This document shows positions 36,601-44,937 of a stretch of 64,000 bases of DNA, in pieces (the first letter of the stretch is position 1; every line of letters begins with the position of its first letter). This DNA is from Mycobacterium sp. ITM-2016-00318. Its GTDB lineage: Bacteria; Actinomycetota; Actinomycetes; Mycobacteriales; Mycobacteriaceae. Location: assembly GCF_002968285.2 (NCBI RefSeq), contig NZ_CP134400.1, positions 1,426,001 through 1,490,000 on the forward strand, in the 5' to 3' direction. Below the pieces are notes generated by a model. The model was not told where the DNA came from. It worked only from the letters and a program-made list of their open reading frames with translations, and did no database searches. Both the position numbers and the translations under genes were made by a program.

Positions 36601-36924
36601 ACGCCTGTGGACGTCGAGGTGCCGTTCGACATGATGATCGGCGGCACGGTGGTGCGTGGTCGTATCGACGCGGTGTTCGAAGATGCCGACGGTGCAACCG
36701 TCGTGGACTGGAAGACCGGCGATCCGCCGGACACCGCGGAGGCCGAGCGCCATGCCGCCGTTCAGCTCGCCGTGTACCGGTTGGCCTGGGCGGCGCTGCG
36801 CGGCGTGCCCGTCGAGTCGGTTCGGGCGGCGTTCCACTACGTGCGGTACGGCCAGATCGTCGTGCCCGATTCGCTGCCGGAGTACGAGGATCTGGCGGCA
36901 CTGCTGGAGTCGCCGGCCGCTTAG
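33670..36924 (+). CDS. adnB: AdnB subunit of the AdnAB helicase-nuclease
   Basis: A 1084-residue partner of AdnA and, by homology, the lead motor. Helicase motifs: AGAGAGKTETMAARVVWL (Walker A), LGLTFTRKAA, VLLDEYQDTGHAQ (Walker B), [32 protein letters not shown] and LLYVALTRAEDTLLLS. The C-terminal nuclease has GRIDAVFEDADGATVVDWKTGDPP with the metal-binding Asp and Lys. ATG 33670 overlaps the adnA stop. It converges on a DoxX-like gene with a 4-bp overlap. Corresponds to Rv3201c. Confidence 0.93.
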   Translation: MVTPTYSPAELASALGLFAPTGEQAAVIAAPPGPLVVIAGAGAGKTETMAARVVWLIANGYATPAEVLGLTFTRKAAGQLLRRVRSRLARLAGAGIVPGGLDVADDPATVSTYHAFAGTLLRDYGLLLPVEPDTRLLSETELWQLAFRVVTEYRGALDTDKTPAAVTTMVLRLAGQLAEHLVDTEQLTDTHVELERLVHTLPAGPYQRDRGPSQWLLRMLATQTERTVLVPLIDALHRRMRAEKVMDFGMQMASAARLASTCPQVGEQLRQRFRVVLLDEYQDTGHAQRIALSSLFGGGVDDNLALTAVGDPIQSIYGWRGASATNLPRFATDFPLADGTPAPTLELRTSWRNPPRALYLANAVSAEARRRSVAVQPLRPRPGAEPGAILCALLGDVEAERDWVADHIARRYREARDAGTPVPTAAVLVRRNSDSAPMADALTARGVPVEVVGLAGLLSVTEVADVVAMLRLVADPMAGAAAMRVLTGPRWQLGGHDISALWRRAVELDQVGGPRDRASADEIVAEAAPDADTACLADAISDPGARDGFSAQGYRRIVALGRELTGLRAHLTHSLPDLVAEVRRVLGVDAEARAARPPTAGCSGTEHLDAFADVVTDFATVRPGATMSDLLAYLDAAMVVENGLAPAEVTVAHDRVQILTVHAAKGLEWQLVAVPHLSGRVFPSTASMRTWLTDAADLPPLLRGDRATVGAHGVPVLDTSAVYDRKALSNKIYEHKRSLDQRRVDEERRLLYVALTRAEDTLLLSGHHWGASEGKPRGPSEFLCELKDIIDGSAEAGELCGVIEYWAPAPADGTANPLRDTVTEALWPADPAGSRRGDVDRGAALVAQAMTGRLETPAENSDEWSADVDALLAERDRVAPRRPATLPAALSVSSLVDIGKDPDAALRRLRRRLPVRPDPHALLGTAFHDWVQRFYGAERLFDLDDIPGAVDGQLAREDSESLAELQTAFMASPWAARTPVDVEVPFDMMIGGTVVRGRIDAVFEDADGATVVDWKTGDPPDTAEAERHAAVQLAVYRLAWAALRGVPVESVRAAFHYVRYGQIVVPDSLPEYEDLAALLESPAA

Positions 36925-37316
36925 GACTCGCGGTAGATCTTCAGCGCCTGCATGATCATCGGGATCTGCAGCGGCAGCCGGGCGATCGCGCCGATCCGCA
37001 TCGGCAGCGGCTTGTCCTTCCACAACCGGACCATGTTCACGTTGGCCGGGAGCACCGATACGAACAGCGCCACCGCGGCGAGCGCGCCGAGCTTGCGGGT
37101 CCGCGGCACCAGCAGCAATCCCCCGGTCACGATCTCGCCCACCCCGGAGGCGAGGGTGTAGAACCGTGCTTCACCCGGCAGTTCGGCCGGGACGATGGTG
37201 TCGAACGGTTTGGGGGCCGCGAAGTGCAGCACCCCCATGCCGACGAGCATCGCGCCCATCTTCGACGCGCGCGTTGGGTTGGCGATCTGCTGCAATTCGG
37301 CTGGGGGAGAGGTCAT
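36921..37316 (-). CDS. DoxX-like small membrane protein
   Basis: A 131-residue protein with about four hydrophobic segments (~residues 20-38, 52-70, 76-98, 105-125). GVLHFAAPKPFDTIVPAELPGEARFYTLASGVGEIVTGGLLLVP is typical of DoxX/DUF4267-like proteins, whose members are linked to redox homeostasis at the membrane. No specific activity can be assigned. It is divergent from the potassium channel gene, 48 bp away. Confidence 0.75.
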   Translation of the reverse strand: MTSPPAELQQIANPTRASKMGAMLVGMGVLHFAAPKPFDTIVPAELPGEARFYTLASGVGEIVTGGLLLVPRTRKLGALAAVALFVSVLPANVNMVRLWKDKPLPMRIGAIARLPLQIPMIMQALKIYRES

Positions 37317-37364
37317 GATTACATAATGGCGTGCGCACCCGACCGGCAGCGATGACGGGGTCTC

Positions 37365-38459
37365 GTGGCCAAAGGTAGGTTGCGTCGGCGGCTCGCCGCC
37401 ATCGACCAGAATCTGACCACACGACCGGACGCCGATCTGGTCGACATCCTGAGCATCCCCGAGCCGTTCGTCAGCCCGACACAGCGGATCATCCGCCGGA
37501 TCATCTATGCGGCGGGGGCGCTATTCGCGGCGGTGCTGATCGTCTACCTGGACCGACACGGCTACCGCGACGTCGAGAGCAGCCCTAACCCCGACGACCC
37601 ATTGTCGTTTCTGGACTGCCTGTACTACGCGACGGTGTCGCTGTCGACCACCGGCTACGGCGACATCACGCCGGTCACCCCGTCGGCCAGGCTGGTCAAC
37701 GTCCTGGTGATCACGCCGCTGCGGGTGGCGTTCCTGATCGTGCTGATCGGCACCACCGTGGAGACCCTCACCACGCAGTCGCGCCAGGCACTGAAGATTC
37801 AGCGATGGAGGAGCAGAGTGCGTAACCACACCGTCGTCGTCGGGTACGGCACCAAGGGCAGGACGGCGGTCGCCGCGATGGTCGGCGACGACATGGCCCC
37901 CGCCGACATCGTCGTCGTCGACGAGGACCCCGTCGCCCTCGAGCGCGCAAAGAGCGCGGGCCTGGTCACCGTCCGAGGCAGTGCGACCGACTCGGAAGTG
38001 CTGCGCCTGGCAAGCGCCCAGCACGCGAAGGCGATCATCGTCGCCACCAACCGCGACGACGCCGCCGTCCTCGTCACGCTGACCGCGCGCGAGTTGGCGC
38101 CCAACGCCAAGATCATCGCCGCGGTCCGGGAAGCCGAAAACCAGCATCTGCTCGAGCAGTCCGGCGCGGACCAGACCGTGGTGACGTCCGAGACGGCGGG
38201 CCGGCTGCTGGGCATCGCCGTCCAGACGCCCAGCGTCGTCGAGATGATGGAGGATCTGCTGACGCCCGATGCCGGGTTTGCCATCTCCGAGCGCGAGGTC
38301 GAGACCAAGGAGGTCGGCGGTTCCCCACGGCACAACCCCGACATCGTGCTCGGCGTCGTGCGCGGCGGCAAGCTGCTGCGCGTCGACGACCCGCAGGTCG
38401 ACGCCCTCGAACTCGGTGACCGGCTGCTATACATCCGCAGCGTGGAACCCGAACGATGA
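37365..38459 (+). CDS. Potassium channel with RCK domain
   Basis: A 364-residue two-helix K+ channel. TM1 lies at ~48-66, the pore loop STTGYGDITP (selectivity filter TGYGD) at ~95-105 and TM2 at ~112-132; a cytoplasmic RCK/TrkA-N domain follows with the Rossmann motif VVVGYGTKGRTA, then a TrkA-C domain to the end. Ligand-gated K+ flux across the cytoplasmic membrane is inferred. The stop overlaps the nudC start as ATGA, an odd but conserved pairing (Rv3200c-Rv3199c). Confidence 0.92.
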   Translation: MAKGRLRRRLAAIDQNLTTRPDADLVDILSIPEPFVSPTQRIIRRIIYAAGALFAAVLIVYLDRHGYRDVESSPNPDDPLSFLDCLYYATVSLSTTGYGDITPVTPSARLVNVLVITPLRVAFLIVLIGTTVETLTTQSRQALKIQRWRSRVRNHTVVVGYGTKGRTAVAAMVGDDMAPADIVVVDEDPVALERAKSAGLVTVRGSATDSEVLRLASAQHAKAIIVATNRDDAAVLVTLTARELAPNAKIIAAVREAENQHLLEQSGADQTVVTSETAGRLLGIAVQTPSVVEMMEDLLTPDAGFAISEREVETKEVGGSPRHNPDIVLGVVRGGKLLRVDDPQVDALELGDRLLYIRSVEPER

Positions 38460-39418
38460 TCGAGCGCTCGGCGCCCTTTCAATTGCGCAACGTGCCGTTG
38501 CTGTCCCGGGTCGGCGCCGACCGCGCCGACACCTTGCGCACCGATGTCGACGCCGCGATAGCCGGCTGGGCCGACGCCCTTCTGCTGCGGGTCGACTCGC
38601 GTAATCAGGTGCTGATCGCTGACGGCCGCGTCGTTCTCGGCAAGGCCTCCGCGCTCGGCGACAAGCCCACCGACCACGCGGTGTTTCTGGGCAAACTGCA
38701 GGACGGTAAGCACGTCTGGGCGGTGCGCAGTGTGCTCGTCGCACCCGAGGAACCCGGCACCGAGACGGAGGTCCTCGACCTGCGCCGGGCCGGGCACATC
38801 TTCGACGACGTCAGCGCCCAGTTGGTGGCCACCGCGACCGCGCTGCTCAACTGGCACGACAGCGCACGCTTCAGCGCGATCGACGGGTCACCGACGAAGC
38901 CGATCAAGGGCGGCTGGTCGCGGGTCAACCAGGTGAACCGCCACGAGGAGTTCCCGCGGATCGACCCCGCGGTGATCTGCCTCGTGCACGACGGCTACGA
39001 CCGCGCGGTGCTGGCGCGTCAGACCGTCTGGCCCGAGCGGTTGTTCTCCCTGCTTGCCGGGTTCGTGGAAGCAGGCGAGTCCTTCGAGGCGTGCGTCGTG
39101 CGCGAGATCGCCGAGGAGATCGGGCTGACGGTGCGTGACGTGACCTACCTGGGCAGCCAGCCGTGGCCGTTTCCCCGCTCGCTGATGGTCGGTTTCCACG
39201 CAATCGGCGACCCTGAGCAGGAGTTCGTCTTCCACGACGGGGAGATCGCCGAGGCCGCGTGGTTCACCCGCGCCGAGATCCGCGAGGCGCTGGAGCACGG
39301 CGACTGGAACTCCGTTACATCTGCTCCTCACGTGCGCGGTGATTCGGACTCGCGCCTGCTTCTGCCCGGCTCGATCTCGATCGCCAGGGAGATCATCGAG
39401 TCCTGGGCCGCCCTATAA
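38456..39418 (+). CDS. nudC: NADH pyrophosphatase NudC (Nudix)
   Basis: A 320-residue NudC-type Nudix hydrolase that cleaves NADH, and in some bacteria NAD caps on RNA, to NMN(H). The Nudix box is GFVEAGESFEACVVREIAEEIGL, split here as GFVEAGESFEACV and VREIAEEIGL, and the subgroup motif SQPWPFPRSLM follows. The four zinc-ribbon Cys of E. coli NudC are absent (the region reads SAIDGSPTKPIKGGW). The Pro in SQPWPFP is present; at the equivalent site M. tuberculosis strains are remembered to carry an inactivating Gln. Coupled to the K+ channel gene. Confidence 0.92.
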   Translation: MIERSAPFQLRNVPLLSRVGADRADTLRTDVDAAIAGWADALLLRVDSRNQVLIADGRVVLGKASALGDKPTDHAVFLGKLQDGKHVWAVRSVLVAPEEPGTETEVLDLRRAGHIFDDVSAQLVATATALLNWHDSARFSAIDGSPTKPIKGGWSRVNQVNRHEEFPRIDPAVICLVHDGYDRAVLARQTVWPERLFSLLAGFVEAGESFEACVVREIAEEIGLTVRDVTYLGSQPWPFPRSLMVGFHAIGDPEQEFVFHDGEIAEAAWFTRAEIREALEHGDWNSVTSAPHVRGDSDSRLLLPGSISIAREIIESWAAL

Positions 39419-39437
39419 CGCGGCGGTCCTCGACTGG

Positions 39438-39686
39438 TTAGCCCAGCTTCTTCTTCACGTCGCGGGCGCTCGGGTTGGTCATGGTCGACCCGTCGGGGAA
39501 CTTGATCGTCGGCACCGTCTGGTTGCCCCGGTTGACCGACATCACGAATTCCGCAGCGGCCGGGTCGCTTTCGATGTCAACCTCGGTGTAGGGGATGCCC
39601 TCCGCCTTGAGCGCCGTCTTGAGCCTTGAGCAGAAGCCGCACCACGTCGTGGTGTACATGGTCAGTGGGGCGCCGCTGGCTGTCAT
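39438..39686 (-). CDS. mrx1: Mycoredoxin-1 (glutaredoxin-like)
   Basis: An 82-residue glutaredoxin-fold protein with active site C16-G-F-C19 ([15 protein letters not shown]), cis-Pro in QTVPTIKF and the C-terminal [17 protein letters not shown]. In mycobacteria this protein reduces mycothiol-protein mixed disulfides. ATG 39686 is chosen from the fold; the frame is open for 13 more codons. Its promoter region faces uvrD2, whose start lies 105 bp away. Corresponds to Rv3198A. Confidence 0.92.
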   Translation of the reverse strand: MTASGAPLTMYTTTWCGFCSRLKTALKAEGIPYTEVDIESDPAAAEFVMSVNRGNQTVPTIKFPDGSTMTNPSARDVKKKLG

Positions 39687-39791
39687 AAGGCGTTCAACGT
39701 AACCGGGGCCGCCGAAATTGCCCAAATCCCCGCCATGCGACGCGCCTCACGCAGACCGGCGATGTCGGCTGGCCCTGCAATGATGAACGCC

Positions 39792-41924
39792 ATGTCCGTC
39801 GATGCTTCCGCGCGCGCGCGAAGTGGAGAGAGAACCGCCTCACATCTCGACGAACTCGACGACGAGCAGCGCGAGGCGGTGCTGGCCGCGCGCGGACCGG
39901 TGTGTGTGCTCGCAGGCGCGGGCACCGGCAAGACCAGGACGATCACCCGGCGCATCGCACATCTGGTCACGTCCGGACACGTAGCCGCGGGCCAGGTGTT
40001 GGCGGTGACCTTCACTCAGCGTGCAGCCGGTGAGATGCGCAGCAGGCTTCGAGCGTGCGACGACGGCTCGGGTACCGGCTCGGTGCAGGCGATGACGTTT
40101 CACGCCGCGGCGCGACGTCAGCTGCGGTACTTCTGGCCGCGGGTGGTCGGCGACACCGGCTGGCAACTGCTCGACAGCAAGTTCTCCGTCGTCGCACAGG
40201 CCGCCAGCCGCTCCGGCCTGTCGGCCAGCACCGACGACGTCCGCGACCTGGCAGGCGAGATCGAGTGGGCCAAGGCGTCGCTGATCAGCCCGGAGGACTA
40301 TCCCAATGCGGTCGCCGAGGCAGGCCGCGACATTCCGCTGGACGCGGCGAAAATCGCGAACGTCTACGCCGGATACGAATCGCTCAAGGCCTGCGCCGAC
40401 GGTATGGCGCTGCTGGACTTCGACGACCTCCTGCTGCACACGGCGGGCGCCATCGAGAACGACGCGGCGGTGGCCGAGGAGTTCCGCGCCCGTTACCGCT
40501 GCTTCGTCGTCGACGAATACCAGGACGTCACCCCGCTGCAGCAGCGGGTGCTCGACGCCTGGCTCGGCGAGCGCGACGATCTGACCGTGGTCGGCGACGC
40601 CAACCAGACCATCTACTCCTTCACCGGGGCCACTCCGCGCTATCTGCTGGATTTCTCGCGGCGCTTCCCCGAGGCGGCGGTGGTCCGGCTCGAGCGCGAC
40701 TACCGGTCCACCCCCCAGGTGGTGTCGCTCGCCAACCAGGTGATCGCCGCCGCACGAGGCCGGGTGGCGGGCAGCAGGCTGCACCTCGTCGGCCAGCGTG
40801 ATCCGGGTCCCAAGCCGACTTTCTCCGAGTTTTCCGACGAGGTCGCCGAGGCGGCCTCGGTCGCGAAGAAGATCGTGCGCCTCATCGAGAACGGCATGCC
40901 CGCATCGGAGATCGCGGTGCTCTATCGGATCAACGCCCAGTCGGAGGTGTACGAGGAGGCGCTGACCGAGGCGGGCGTCGCGTTCCAGGTTCGCGGCGGC
41001 GAAGGGTTCTTCAGCCGTCAGGAGATCAGGCAGGCCCTGCTGGCGATGCAGCGCGCGGCCGAGCGCGGCGCCGACGCATCGGGCGACGAACTTCGGCCGC
41101 TGGTGCGCCAACTGCTCGAGCCGTTGGGGATGACGGCCGAACCACCGTCGGGCACCCGCGCCAGGGAGCGGTGGGAGGCGCTGACGGCACTGGCCGAGCT
41201 CACCGATGACGAAGTGGCGCAACGGCCTTCGCTCGACCTGCGGGCGCTGCTCGCCGAGCTGCGACAGCGCGCCGACGCCCGCCACGCTCCCGTCGTGCAG
41301 GGCGTCACCCTTGCCTCGCTGCACGCGGCCAAGGGGCTGGAGTGGGACGCGGTCTTCCTGGTCGGCCTCGCGGACGGCACCCTGCCCATCTCGCACGCGC
41401 TGGCCCATGGCCAGGACAGTGAAGCCGTCGAGGAGGAGCGCAGGCTGTTCTATGTCGGTATCACAAGGGCGCGAGTGCATTTGGCGTTGAGTTGGGCGCT
41501 GGCTCGTAATCCCGGCGGCAGGCAGGGCCGACGGCCGTCGCGCTTCCTGAACGGCATCGCGCCGAACACGCATGCCGACGCCCCGAACCGGCCGCGCAAA
41601 CCACGGGGCCCCACCCCGAGGTGCCGGGTGTGCAACAACGCGCTGACCACCCCTGCGGCCGTCATGCTGCGCCGTTGCGAGGCTTGCCCGTCCGACATCG
41701 ACGAACAGTTGCTCGCCGACCTCAAAGACTGGCGACTGCGCACGTCGAAGGACATGAACGTGCCCGCGTATGTGGTGTTCACCGACAACACGCTGATCGC
41801 GATCGCCGAGACCATGCCCGCCGACGACTCCGCGCTCGTTTCGATTCCGGGCATCGGCGCTCGCAAGCTCGAGCAGTTCGGGCCCGACGTGCTTGCGTTG
41901 GTCAAGGGCCGCCAATCCTCGTAA
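39792..41924 (+). CDS. uvrD2: ATP-dependent DNA helicase UvrD2
   Basis: A 710-residue SF1A helicase. Motifs: [71 protein letters not shown] and [15 protein letters not shown]. Mycobacterial UvrD2 hallmarks are present: a tetracysteine module (C611, C614, C629, C632) followed by a C-terminal HRDC domain (VYVVFTDN-like [18 protein letters not shown]...[13 protein letters not shown]). It is essential in M. tuberculosis by literature. ATG 39792 is chosen; nearer upstream ATGs at 39780 and 39783 remain possible. Corresponds to Rv3198c. Confidence 0.93.
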   Translation: MSVDASARARSGERTASHLDELDDEQREAVLAARGPVCVLAGAGTGKTRTITRRIAHLVTSGHVAAGQVLAVTFTQRAAGEMRSRLRACDDGSGTGSVQAMTFHAAARRQLRYFWPRVVGDTGWQLLDSKFSVVAQAASRSGLSASTDDVRDLAGEIEWAKASLISPEDYPNAVAEAGRDIPLDAAKIANVYAGYESLKACADGMALLDFDDLLLHTAGAIENDAAVAEEFRARYRCFVVDEYQDVTPLQQRVLDAWLGERDDLTVVGDANQTIYSFTGATPRYLLDFSRRFPEAAVVRLERDYRSTPQVVSLANQVIAAARGRVAGSRLHLVGQRDPGPKPTFSEFSDEVAEAASVAKKIVRLIENGMPASEIAVLYRINAQSEVYEEALTEAGVAFQVRGGEGFFSRQEIRQALLAMQRAAERGADASGDELRPLVRQLLEPLGMTAEPPSGTRARERWEALTALAELTDDEVAQRPSLDLRALLAELRQRADARHAPVVQGVTLASLHAAKGLEWDAVFLVGLADGTLPISHALAHGQDSEAVEEERRLFYVGITRARVHLALSWALARNPGGRQGRRPSRFLNGIAPNTHADAPNRPRKPRGPTPRCRVCNNALTTPAAVMLRRCEACPSDIDEQLLADLKDWRLRTSKDMNVPAYVVFTDNTLIAIAETMPADDSALVSIPGIGARKLEQFGPDVLALVKGRQSS

Positions 41925-41949
41925 AAATCGCGCCAACCCCGCAGGTCAG

Positions 41950-41986
41950 AAAATCGGTTGTGCGAAACGGCTGTTACGCTTAGCGT
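41950..41986 (+). promoter_or_regulatory. whiB7 promoter with AT-rich WhiB7 element
   Basis: AAAAT (41950-41954) lies three bases before the -35 TTGTGC (41958-41963); after 17 bases comes the -10 TAGCGT (41981-41986), fitting TANNNT. An AT-rich tract next to the -35 is the known target of the WhiB7 AT-hook bound to SigA, so positive autoregulation is expected. Start of transcription near 41993. Confidence 0.7.
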
Positions 41987-42026
41987 CAAGATCATCCACG
42001 AGGACGAGAGGAGGGTTGCTGCAATC

Positions 42027-42194
42027 ATGACGATTTTGAATTCGATCACCCGCGTGGCCGACATGTCGCAGGCCCTCCATGTCTTCGGAGCCTTCGCTGC
42101 CGCGGCGCATCCCGCCGCCGCCGCTGCCGCCATTACGCCGCGCAAGCCGCGTACCGGCACCGCGATTGGCGCGTCCGTGAGGGGCACTATCTAG
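42027..42194 (+). CDS. whiB7 upstream ORF (leader peptide)
   Basis: A 55-codon frame inside the whiB7 leader (begins MTILNSITRVADMSQALHVF, then a run of Ala and Pro residues, ending TGTAIGASVRGTI). GGAGGG lies 11 bases upstream of the ATG. The TAG is 6 bases before the outer stem of the terminator at 42201-42263, so a ribosome reaching the end would cover that stem. Mycobacterial whiB7 leaders are known to use an upstream ORF and conditional termination; the peptide itself probably has no other role. Confidence 0.65.
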   Translation: MTILNSITRVADMSQALHVFGAFAAAAHPAAAAAAITPRKPRTGTAIGASVRGTI

Positions 42195-42200
42195 CCAGAG

Positions 42201-42263
42201 CCCCAAAAAAGCCGCAATGGCCACGGACCCGCAATCACCGGATCCGTGGCCATAGTTTTGGGG
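42201..42263 (+). terminator. Conditional terminator in the whiB7 leader
   Basis: Inner stem ATGGCCACGGA / TCCGTGGCCAT (42217-42227 with 42243-42253), then TTTT at 42256-42259. An outer stem CCCCAAAA (42201-42208) can pair with TTTTGGGG (42256-42263). GGGG (42260-42263) can alternatively pair with CCCC (42267-42270). The competing pairings suggest an attenuator that allows whiB7 readthrough when ribosomes stall. Confidence 0.8.
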
Positions 42264-42335
42264 ACTCCCCGAACACCTGGTCACAGATCCGAGAGAAATC
42301 GAAAAGATCAACGACCAGGAAGCAGGTGAACGGAC

Positions 42336-42614
42336 ATGTCTGGCCTCGAGACGTGCCGTAAGAGGACGCTACCGGCCGTGCCGTGCCATGTCGGAGATCC
42401 CGACTTGTGGTTCGCGGAAAGCCCCGTCGATCTGGAACGCGCGAAGGCCTTGTGCACCGATTGCCCGATCCGACGGGAATGCCTGGCAGCGGCGCTGGAC
42501 CGCGGCGAGCCGTGGGGCGTTTGGGGTGGCGAGATCCTCGAACGCGGCACGATCGTCGCGCGCAAACGTCCGCGCGGGCGTCCTCGCAAAGATGCCGAAC
42601 CGGCAGCCGCATAG
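42336..42614 (+). CDS. whiB7: Antibiotic-resistance regulator WhiB7
   Basis: A 92-residue WhiB protein with cluster Cys residues C17, C40, C43 and C49, the GVWGG turn (61-65) and a C-terminal AT-hook RPRGRPRK (78-85) that defines WhiB7. It activates intrinsic resistance genes (for example erm, tap and eis in other mycobacteria) together with SigA. AGGTGA precedes the ATG. Expression is expected to depend on the leader at 41950-42263. A strong terminator overlaps its stop codon. Confidence 0.95.
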   Translation: MSGLETCRKRTLPAVPCHVGDPDLWFAESPVDLERAKALCTDCPIRRECLAAALDRGEPWGVWGGEILERGTIVARKRPRGRPRKDAEPAAA

Positions 42615-42624
42615 GCTGCCGGTT
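42598..42624. terminator. Bidirectional terminator after whiB7
   Basis: Perfect 11-bp stem AACCGGCAGCC / GGCTGCCGGTT (42598-42608 with 42614-42624), followed by TTCGG on the + strand and preceded by sequence from the convergent UbiB-like gene, which stops at 42640. Confidence 0.75.
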
Positions 42625-42639
42625 TCGGCTTCTTCAGAC

Positions 42640-43962
42640 CTATGCCGCTGAGGCGAAACCCGGAATGAGCTCGGTGGCAAGCGCTTTGGCCGGGATATGC
42701 GCGTCCAGCTGACATGAGATCGCGACATTGGAGGCGATCACCCGCATCGGGATGGCGAGCTTGGCCGGGATATCCATCTGCCTTGCGGCCTTGATCTGGT
42801 TAGCGGCGCGGTCCGGCTTCATGTTCGCCGCGGTGAGCCTCTGCAGCCATTTGCGCGTGTAGTGGAACACCTCGACCTGGAGTGGCTCCACGTACTGCTT
42901 CATCATCTCGTCCATCTCGCGATGGGAGACCTGCTCACCCTTCTGGATGAATCCGATCCGCTGCATGGCCGCCTGCAGGTTCTCGTAGTCGTCCTCGAGC
43001 GCGTATCTCGTCGCAAGGCCGATGTCTTCGGGGATGCCGCCGGGCAGTGGGGCCACCGCGCCGAAGTCGATGACGCCCATCTTGTCGTCGGGCAGCAGCA
43101 TGAAGTTTCCGGGATGCGCGTCGCCGTGCATCATCTCCAGCCGCCGAGGTGCGTCGTAGGTCAACTCGAAGAGCCTGGTACCCATCAGGTCTCGCTGCTC
43201 AGTGGTGCCCTCGCGGATGATCACCGACATCGGGATGCCCTCGATCCACTCCTGGATCACCACTTTGGGCGCACTGGCCACGATGTGTGGGACGACGAAA
43301 TGCGGATGTCCCTCATAGGCTTTCGCGAACGCACGCTGGTTGTCGGCCTCGAGCCGGTAGTCGAGTTCCATCTCGGTGCGTTCGATGAGCTCGTCGACCA
43401 CGCCCTGCACATCGGCGCCGGGGGATAGCTGCTTGAGTACCCTGACCATCCGCTGCATCGTCTTCAGATCAGCGCGCAGAGCTTCGTCGGCGCCCGGGTA
43501 CTGGATCTTGACCGCGACCTCACGGCCGTCGGACCACACCGCCTTGTGCACCTGGCCGATGCTTGCCGACGCGACCGGCTTGTCCTCGAACGACGTGAAC
43601 CGTTCCCGCCATTTCGTCCCCAGCTGCCCGTCGAGCACGCGGTGCACCTTGGCGGCAGGCAGTGGCGGGGCTTCGCGCTGCAGCTTGGTCAGCGCTTCGC
43701 GGTAGGGCTTTCCGTACTGCTCGGGGATCGCGGCCTCCATCACCGAGAGGGCCTGGCCGACCTTCATCGCGCCGCCTTTGAGCTCTCCGAGCACGGTGAA
43801 CAGCTGCTGGGCCGCCTTGTCCATCAGCTCGGCGTTGACGTCGTCCCTTGACCTGCCGGTCAATCGCTTGCCGAACCCCAGCGCCGCGCGTCCCGCCATA
43901 CCGGCACCGAGGCCCGCAATCTTGGCGTTGCGGGCCGCTCCGCCGCGTTTGATGTCGCTCAC
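42640..43962 (-). CDS. ABC1/UbiB-family atypical kinase
   Basis: A 440-residue UbiB/ADCK protein. The family-specific KGGAMKVGQALS (KxGQ) replaces the usual nucleotide loop; the Ala-rich loop is ASASIGQVHKA, the VAIK-like Lys is in VAVKIQYPG, the ExD motif in MELDYRLEADN, the catalytic loop in MMHGDAHPGNFML and the metal Asp in GVIDFGAV. These proteins are ATPases that support quinone or lipid metabolism. GTG 43962 is chosen (VSDIKRGGAAR). It follows the TOMM-like gene by 57 bp on the same strand. Corresponds to Rv3197. Confidence 0.9.
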   Translation of the reverse strand: MSDIKRGGAARNAKIAGLGAGMAGRAALGFGKRLTGRSRDDVNAELMDKAAQQLFTVLGELKGGAMKVGQALSVMEAAIPEQYGKPYREALTKLQREAPPLPAAKVHRVLDGQLGTKWRERFTSFEDKPVASASIGQVHKAVWSDGREVAVKIQYPGADEALRADLKTMQRMVRVLKQLSPGADVQGVVDELIERTEMELDYRLEADNQRAFAKAYEGHPHFVVPHIVASAPKVVIQEWIEGIPMSVIIREGTTEQRDLMGTRLFELTYDAPRRLEMMHGDAHPGNFMLLPDDKMGVIDFGAVAPLPGGIPEDIGLATRYALEDDYENLQAAMQRIGFIQKGEQVSHREMDEMMKQYVEPLQVEVFHYTRKWLQRLTAANMKPDRAANQIKAARQMDIPAKLAIPMRVIASNVAISCQLDAHIPAKALATELIPGFASAA

Positions 43963-44019
43963 CCGTCCATCATCCACGACGAATCTGGCCGTTCGGCAAC
44001 CATGTGGCAACAATCATTT

Positions 44020-44874
44020 TCAACTCGAGCACAGGGCGCACCGGGGGTGGCGCGTCCAGCGGCGCGCCGTGGTGGATCCGGTGGCGACGTCGAACTCCAG
44101 CGTGGTGTCAAGGGTCGAAGGCGGATGCGGTGCCCGCTCGACGTCAGAAAAGTCAAAGCCGCCGCGCACGGCCGCGATCACCCTGTCGACCTGGTTGAGC
44201 GCGACGGCAGCGGTGCCGAGCATGGTCGCGCGGTCGGCGTTGCCGACGGCGTCGCGCAGCTGGGCGGCGAGGGCGGGCCAGCCCTCGTCGCGGTCGCTGC
44301 GGTGCAGGTCCGCGCACCGAAGACAACTCGTCACCCCGGGCACGACGAGCGGCCCGACAAGGCCTGCGCCGTCGCGAACCCGCACCGGGAGGTGCGGCGT
44401 GCGTGCCTCGTGTAGATAGCGCAGCATCCGCGGGTCGGCACCGAGCGAATCCGAAAGCACGACCAGATCGGTCCTTTCCGGTTTGACGCCCGCATGGGGT
44501 TGGCTGCTGGTCTTGATCCTGGCGCCCGAGCAGCGCAGCGCACTTGCCAACAGATCCGACAGTGGGCCACGTCCGTGGATCCGGATCGACGCCGACCGGG
44601 TGCGCGGACGCGGCACCGCGGTCACCACACCCGCGCCGACCAACTCGGTGACGAGGTCGGCGATCGTGGTCGCGTCGACACCCTCAGCGACATCCTTCAG
44701 TTGCGCGTGCGTGGCGCCGGAGTGCAACACCCGCAGCAGGTCCCCGAGCGTCGCCACACTCATCCCCGCAGGTGGGCGCACCAACAGCGCGCGTCGCGGA
44801 TCCCAGCCGATCTGCACGACACCGTCGGGTCGGGACAACACCGGCATGGCCGGATCGAGCGCGTAGCGCGTCAT
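44020..44874 (-). CDS. TOMM cyclodehydratase-like (E1-like) protein, Rv3196 type
   Basis: A 284-residue protein. The N-terminal half contains a winged-helix-like segment and a degenerate Rossmann region; the stretch GLVGPLVVPGVTSCLRCADLH, then RSDRDEGWPALAAQL, is typical of the cyclodehydratase partner (SagC/TIGR03882 type) in azole-forming peptide pathways. CLRC and the C-terminal CALC can form the zinc tetracysteine of that family. No YcaO protein or precursor peptide is visible nearby, so its role is unknown. Between DUF2342 and UbiB genes on one strand. Confidence 0.72.
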   Translation of the reverse strand: MTRYALDPAMPVLSRPDGVVQIGWDPRRALLVRPPAGMSVATLGDLLRVLHSGATHAQLKDVAEGVDATTIADLVTELVGAGVVTAVPRPRTRSASIRIHGRGPLSDLLASALRCSGARIKTSSQPHAGVKPERTDLVVLSDSLGADPRMLRYLHEARTPHLPVRVRDGAGLVGPLVVPGVTSCLRCADLHRSDRDEGWPALAAQLRDAVGNADRATMLGTAAVALNQVDRVIAAVRGGFDFSDVERAPHPPSTLDTTLEFDVATGSTTARRWTRHPRCALCSS

Positions 44875-44937
44875 GGACCGACTGTGCCACGCGGCGCACC
44901 GCGGCCACGAGTTATCCACAGGCCGCCGGGGCGGGCG

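Noticed and set aside
39840..41936. A 698-codon open frame antisense to uvrD2
   Set aside because: Shadow frame; uvrD2 motifs are complete on the other strand.
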